From Verrucomicrobiota bacterium (lineage in GTDB: Bacteria > Verrucomicrobiota > Verrucomicrobiae > Chthoniobacterales > UBA10450), in NCBI GenBank assembly GCA_003219495.1, contig QHOZ01000025.1, positions 2,333 to 30,733 of the forward strand: a DNA stretch of 28,401 nt. Reading direction: 5' to 3'. This document shows, one piece after another, positions 25,688 to 28,401 of the stretch (its first letter is position 1; every line of letters begins with the position of its first letter). A program made the translations under genes and the position numbers. The notes below the pieces were generated by a model that ran no database searches, was not told the DNA's origin, and saw nothing but the letters and a program-made list of their open reading frames with translations.

Positions 25688-25996
25688 TCAGGAGTTTGCC
25701 GGAGGCGCGTGTTCGAACACGCTCGCGAGAAGAAAGAGGGGCTGAATCCAGAGCGGAGTCCGCTCCGGAACTTTTGTGACATCGTAGGAAACCGGCGCGC
25801 TAATCAGGATCGACACCGGCGCGTGATTGAAATTGCCGGAGGCGATAAAGGTGACCGCGCATGCGTGATCGACGCGGTTCGCGTCGGCGTGGATCCGCTC
25901 ATGCAACCGCGGCGAAGCGCTTAGGACCAGCGCCCAGAGTAACGCGGCCGACGCGACGACCGCAAAACAGGCACGCGTTTTCGTGCTGCTTTTCAT
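25688..25996 (-). CDS. Small exported protein with a His/Cys motif, putative periplasmic metal binder
   Basis: The 102-residue protein has an N-terminal hydrophobic segment (residues about 10-28) after a basic head, consistent with a signal anchor. Next comes HERIHADANRVDHACAVTF, with three His and one Cys close together, resembling short periplasmic metal-binding proteins near metal-resistance genes in this phylum (a family similar to DUF2946/CzcI types). The second half has a hydrophobic strand and a Pro-rich end with a further His (FEHAPPANS). It lies 22 bases after the upstream secreted gene and 126 bases before the porin of the metal island. Function is inferred from motif and position only. 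Confidence 0.65.
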   Translation of the reverse strand: MKSSTKTRACFAVVASAALLWALVLSASPRLHERIHADANRVDHACAVTFIASGNFNHAPVSILISAPVSYDVTKVPERTPLWIQPLFLLASVFEHAPPANS

Positions 25997-26018
25997 TGGA
26001 AGCCGATTGTCTCTCCGC

Positions 26019-26444
26019 CTAACAAACTTCGCAATAGATTATTTCTGCCGATGACGCGCCTTGCCGTTGGCTGACCCCCATTATGACCGATCCCGGGACA
26101 ACGCCTTTTTCGACCAACGTCTGACCGTCGGGTGAAAGACTGAGCTGGCCTGTGCGATTTCCAGCGTGAAACACAATCGTGTTTCCGACGCGCTTCACAT
26201 CAGTGTACCGGCCGGGACCGTAACCTTCGAGCACGCCAAGCAACGCTCCGTCCTGCGCGATCACGATTTTCGCGGCCGTTTTGTGCTCGTATGGATCCGA
26301 ATGTTGAAAACCGTGATAATCCTGGCGCGTCACGCTTTCGGTTCCGACCCAAACGCCGTCAAAGCGATTGTCGTTGGCGAGCGCGCTTGAATGAAGCCAA
26401 GCGACAAGTGTGAGAGTGACAATCAAGAGCAGTCTTGTGTTCAT
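26019..26444 (-). CDS. Secreted hypothetical protein
   Basis: The 141-residue protein has a clear signal peptide (MNTRLLLIVTLTLVAWLHSSALA). The mature domain is beta-rich: FDGVWVGTESVTRQDYHGF, then KIVIAQDGALLGVLEGYGP, NTIVFHAGNRTGQLSLSPDG and TLVEKGVVPGSVIMGVSQR. This looks like a small lipocalin- or avidin-like barrel of the kind in which a product starting with FDGVW measures a small ligand, but I recognise no named family. It ends in CEVC, a possible thiol or metal site. It lies upstream of the small metal-binder gene in the same direction. Confidence 0.7.
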   Translation of the reverse strand: MNTRLLLIVTLTLVAWLHSSALANDNRFDGVWVGTESVTRQDYHGFQHSDPYEHKTAAKIVIAQDGALLGVLEGYGPGRYTDVKRVGNTIVFHAGNRTGQLSLSPDGQTLVEKGVVPGSVIMGVSQRQGASSAEIIYCEVC

Positions 26445-26503
26445 TGGTCTTCAATTTGTATCGATCGAGAAAAGCTTCTTGGTCCTATGCGCCAATCGAC
26501 TCG

Positions 26504-26947
26504 CTAAGGCTTCCGATTTAGATGGCGTTGCTCGCCGACTTCGTATGCCTCTGCAAGCCACGCTTTGAAGTCGGCATCGATCTCGCTCGACGAAGCGATT
26601 CGAAAGCAATGGACGTGATTGCGCGGTGAAATTGTCTCAATCCGGCGAAAGCGCGGATGCTCGAAGCGGCGCGCTAACACCACGTGGCCGTCAAGCCACT
26701 GACGCTTGGGCGTAATCTGCGCAAACGACATACGCACCTGAAATGCGATGCGCGTTTTTTCCGGCAGAACGCGCACCGGACCAATGCCGCGAATTACCCT
26801 AAGCACTTCATCGAACAATGCGCGAATCTCGGGCGGCTTGCCGCTGAAGTGATGCTCGAGATCGTGTCTGCCGCAGGCATGCGATTGATTGCGGTTCGCG
26901 AATCGTCTTCGGCATTTCGGACACTGCCACAACGGACGACGCGGCAT
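26504..26947 (-). CDS. DUF5655-domain protein with N-terminal zinc-binding Cys/His motif
   Basis: The 147-residue protein begins with WQCPKCRRRFANRNQSHACG, a probable zinc site (Cys9, Cys12, His23, Cys25, and His28 nearby). The rest matches DUF5655: LEHHFSGKPPEIRALFDEVL, then GPVRVLPEKTRIAFQVRMSF and a middle segment ending in FRRIETISPRNHVHCFRI. The family is of unknown function. Start ATG 26947 lies three bases after the stop of a 42-residue ORF and no strong ribosome binding site is present, so translation is likely coupled to it. Confidence 0.82.
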   Translation of the reverse strand: MPRRPLWQCPKCRRRFANRNQSHACGRHDLEHHFSGKPPEIRALFDEVLRVIRGIGPVRVLPEKTRIAFQVRMSFAQITPKRQWLDGHVVLARRFEHPRFRRIETISPRNHVHCFRIASSSEIDADFKAWLAEAYEVGEQRHLNRKP

Positions 26948-26950
26948 AAA

Positions 26951-27079
26951 CTACGTCGCCGTCAGCCGCCTTTTGATATCAGCGTACGCCGTTTCGATCA
27001 GTTTCGTTAACGCAGCGGCATCGATTTCATTGGAGCCAGTTGGCTCATCATTGTGAATGTTTGAGTGAGTTACGGTCAT
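26951..27079 (-). CDS. Small ORF, 42 residues, coupled to the DUF5655 gene
   Basis: Translation from ATG 27079 gives a hydrophilic peptide beginning MTVTHSNIHNDEPTGSNEID and ending in a helix-prone AALTKLIETAYADIKRRL. The stop is four bases before the start of the DUF5655 gene and the start is three bases after the previous small stop. Close spacing on both sides supports translation, but the length is short and no family is recognised. It may be a regulatory or partner peptide of the DUF5655 protein. Confidence 0.5.
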   Translation of the reverse strand: MTVTHSNIHNDEPTGSNEIDAAALTKLIETAYADIKRRLTAT

Positions 27080-27082
27080 AAT

Positions 27083-27202
27083 CTAACGGGAAAAATTAGC
27101 CCTCGATTGACGCTGAAGGTTTGCTGACCGCAAGGATTCACGAACCTCCCGGCGCAGCCAATAACAAAGATCGAGAAGCTCTCCGATCAGGTCGCTGCTC
27201 AC
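27083..27202 (-). CDS. Small ORF, 39 residues, coupled to the broken CxxC gene
   Basis: A GTG start at 27202 overlaps the TGA stop of the upstream gene as GTGA, and TAG lies at 27083-27085. The peptide begins MSSDLIGELLDLCYWLRREV, an amphipathic helix, and ends Arg-rich. It resembles no family I know; the overlap argues for translation, the length against. It could be a helical remnant of a longer gene. Confidence 0.4.
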   Translation of the reverse strand: MSSDLIGELLDLCYWLRREVRESLRSANLQRQSRANFSR

Positions 27203-27395
27203 GCGGCGACGCGAACTGCGTTGCCGGTGTAAAGCCAATCAGGCAAATAGGAAAAACATTGTTCGCTCGGACATTTTAAGAGAAAGCGACCGCGCTGGCG
27301 CACGCGCGTTGATCATCGAGCGAATTCCATTTTCGCTGGCGATCAGCGGCGCGCAGAATTTCCAGGCGCTCTGCGGGAGTTAGATGTCTTTGCAT
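27199..27395 (-). pseudogene. Small two-CxxC (zinc-ribbon-like) protein, broken by deletion and frame change
   Basis: From ATG 27395 the frame reads MQRHLTPAERLEILRAADRQ, then RKWNSLDDQRAC, and then goes off frame to a stop (SAVAFS). The next frame continues as RQRGRFLLKCPSEQCFSYLP and DWLYTGNAVRVAA to TGA at 27199. This order (basic helix, KWNSLDDQR, first Cys pair, GRFLLKCP-type second Cys pair) matches small verrucomicrobial proteins that I recall as hypotheticals with two CxxC-like knuckles. The segment with the first pair, about 15-20 residues between DDQR and the QRGRF strand, is missing at about 27300-27306. Family membership is from memory; the frame break is visible directly. Confidence 0.55.
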
Positions 27396-27479
27396 ATCCA
27401 ATAACGAATCGAAAGCGAAACGGGATCAGGTCGCGAAAAGCAAATCCGTTAGCGCCCTGATCGTTGGCTCAAGAAAATT

Positions 27480-27502
27480 CCTATCGTCTTTTTCCCGATA
27501 GG
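27480..27502. repeat. Seven-base-pair inverted repeat
   Basis: CCTATCG at 27480-27486 and CGATAGG at 27496-27502 form a perfect stem with a nine-base loop. It lies between the start of the broken CxxC gene on the minus strand and the 27558 gene on the plus strand. On the minus strand AATTTTCTT follows the stem, but that would place a terminator upstream of the minus-strand genes, ending a transcript arriving from the 27832 gene. An operator for the plus gene is the alternative. The rest of 27396-27557 shows nothing else clear. Confidence 0.45.
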
Positions 27503-27557
27503 GCTAAACGCCGTCGGCCTGAGTCCGAGATTGCGGCGCGCCGCGTTGTTAGGATGA

Positions 27558-27809
27558 ATGAAATCCATCTCGATCGAACAATTGCCCTTGAAGATGCGCA
27601 AGGAAGTGGAGCGGTTCCTGAAGCGCAATCGCGACACACTCGCGGCGAAGGTTCGTCCCCGTTTCGGATTGAGCGGCGTTAACTGGGTTGCACTCGATAA
27701 CAATGGATGCATGGGCATCGGAAGTACGCCGTCGCTCGCGCTCAAGCGATTCAATCAGCTCTGCGCCGACAGCGAGACGAAGACCGCTGCGCCACGCCTC
27801 GCTACTTAA
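27558..27809 (+). CDS. Small hypothetical protein
   Basis: The 83-residue product starts at ATG 27558 with AGG seven bases upstream. The N terminus is a basic amphipathic helix (LPLKMRKEVERFLKRNRDTL), followed by a Gly/Asn-rich turn region (SGVNWVALDNNGCMGIGSTP) and a second helix (SLALKRFNQLCADSE). I recognise no family. The pattern of two helices around a glycine-rich core looks like a real small fold, but it is not decisive. It is convergent with the outer-membrane protein gene, 22 bases away. Confidence 0.55.
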   Translation: MKSISIEQLPLKMRKEVERFLKRNRDTLAAKVRPRFGLSGVNWVALDNNGCMGIGSTPSLALKRFNQLCADSETKTAAPRLAT

Positions 27810-27831
27810 CGATTCGAGTTGTTGCTTCACC

Positions 27832-28401
27832 TCACTTCGCCTTCGGCACAGCGACGTTGTCCCCTTTTCCTTTGTCGCCCCAGACGTGAAACGTGTAGGT
27901 GAAGACGATGTAGCCCATCACGCGCCGGAGCGGATCTTCGTTGCTGAAATAAATCGCGGGATTGAATTGGAAATCGCGAGTGACGTTGCAGGTAAAGCCG
28001 ATGGTGGATGAATTTTCCTTGCCGCTCTGCCAATCGACCTGGACCCGCCACGTTTTGTTGAAATCGTAAGCGTAACCGAGGATCGCTTCGTTTTTGTAAT
28101 CGGTGTGAATGGCGCCGACGATGAACTTGTTGTGCTCTAAATAATAACCGGCTTCGATGTACGGTTGAGGATCCACATGGAGGTGAGGGGATCAGTTCAC
28201 GAATCCGACGGACAACAAATATGGTTCGGTGCGCAGGATCCCGATCTCGGTGCCGAGAATCCAATCGTCGGGATCGAATCCGCGGAAGACGGCGACCTCG
28301 CCCCATTTGGTTAAGCCGGCTTCGAGCTGAAGCTCATATGGGTTTCCGATTCGCTTGTCTTGAATTTGCAGACTGAGAGAAACGTCACCTTCGGTTTCTA
28401 A
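27832..28401 (-). pseudogene. Outer-membrane protein, 3' part, with an in-frame TGA
   Basis: The frame is open from the window edge (LETEGDVSLSLQIQDKRIGN, then GLTKWGEVAVFRGFDPDDW and TEPYLLSVGFVN) to TGA at 28194-28192. It then continues without any frame change as SPHLHVDPQPYIEAGYYLEH and IGFTCNVTRDFQFNPAIYF, to a real stop at 27832. Alternating aromatic and polar residues fit a beta barrel, and the sequence resembles verrucomicrobial hypothetical outer-membrane proteins. At the interrupting codon I expect Trp (VNWSPHLHV), which TGG would encode, so a single base change explains it. A GTG at 28176 could restart translation but would give only 114 residues without a signal. TGA is used as a normal stop by other genes here, including lysS, so reassigned code is unlikely. 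Confidence 0.65.

Noticed and set aside
28192..28194. TGA read as Trp throughout (alternative genetic code)
   Set aside because: TGA ends other intact genes here, such as lysS and the CDF gene, and Trp is encoded by TGG in intact genes.
1..28401. CRISPR arrays, tRNA or rRNA genes, insertion sequences, prophage genes
   Set aside because: No regularly spaced repeats, no cloverleaf seen in the intergenic gaps and no transposase, integrase or phage-like proteins. A computed tRNA search was not possible.

Overview
The window is G+C-rich bacterial chromosome, packed with genes on both strands. Most products are housekeeping proteins: IF-3, AroB, HolA, UvrB, Nnr and LysS. The accessory genes (TolB-like/TPR signalling proteins with a class III cyclase module, a PATAN protein, a DUF3147 protein and a periplasmic metal-binding protein placed beside a porin) look most like a soil verrucomicrobium of the Chthoniobacterales/Spartobacteria type. 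That assignment is inferred from protein resemblance; no rRNA gene is present.

Layout. 1-5843: the 3' end of infC, a secreted TPR protein, an interrupted ymdB-type phosphodiesterase, a divergent exported amidase-like hydrolase, an interrupted aroB, a DUF4870 membrane protein and holA. 5844-8174: a palindromic repeat and uvrB. 8236-12183: two related signalling proteins on the plus strand, a cyclase-TolB-TPR protein (interrupted) coupled by a 4-base overlap to a membrane TolB-TPR protein. 12187-17931: a long minus-strand run of an ACT-domain protein, a TPR membrane protein, a pseudo-receiver/PATAN protein, a secreted hypothetical, a peptidoglycan amidase and nnr. 18032-19486: lysS. 19502-25996: a minus-strand metal-transport island with a small His-containing exported protein, an interrupted porin, ZnuA-like binding protein, ZnuB-like permease, DUF3147 protein, CDF exporter and ZIP transporter, then a secreted hypothetical. 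26019-28401: a secreted hypothetical, a DUF5655 protein preceded by a chain of very small coupled ORFs, a broken two-CxxC protein, a small unknown gene and the 3' part of an outer-membrane protein carrying an in-frame TGA.

The most striking feature is the number of broken genes. Four genes (ymdB, aroB, the porin and the small CxxC gene) show the same lesion: both halves are well conserved, but a block of roughly 15-35 codons is missing at the junction and the frame changes. The cyclase-TPR gene has a related frame break, and the last gene has a TGA where the family is expected to have Trp. Surrounding genes, including long ones such as uvrB and lysS, are intact. The cause may be assembly or consensus artefact in a metagenomic contig, or real microdeletions; raw reads would decide.

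Functionally, the island at 20190-25561 looks like one metal-homeostasis transcription unit that combines uptake (porin, binding protein, permease, ZIP) with export (CDF), but its ABC ATPase is not in the window. The run at 12187-17931 joins envelope maintenance (amidase, secreted proteins) to metabolite repair and a degenerate response-regulator protein.
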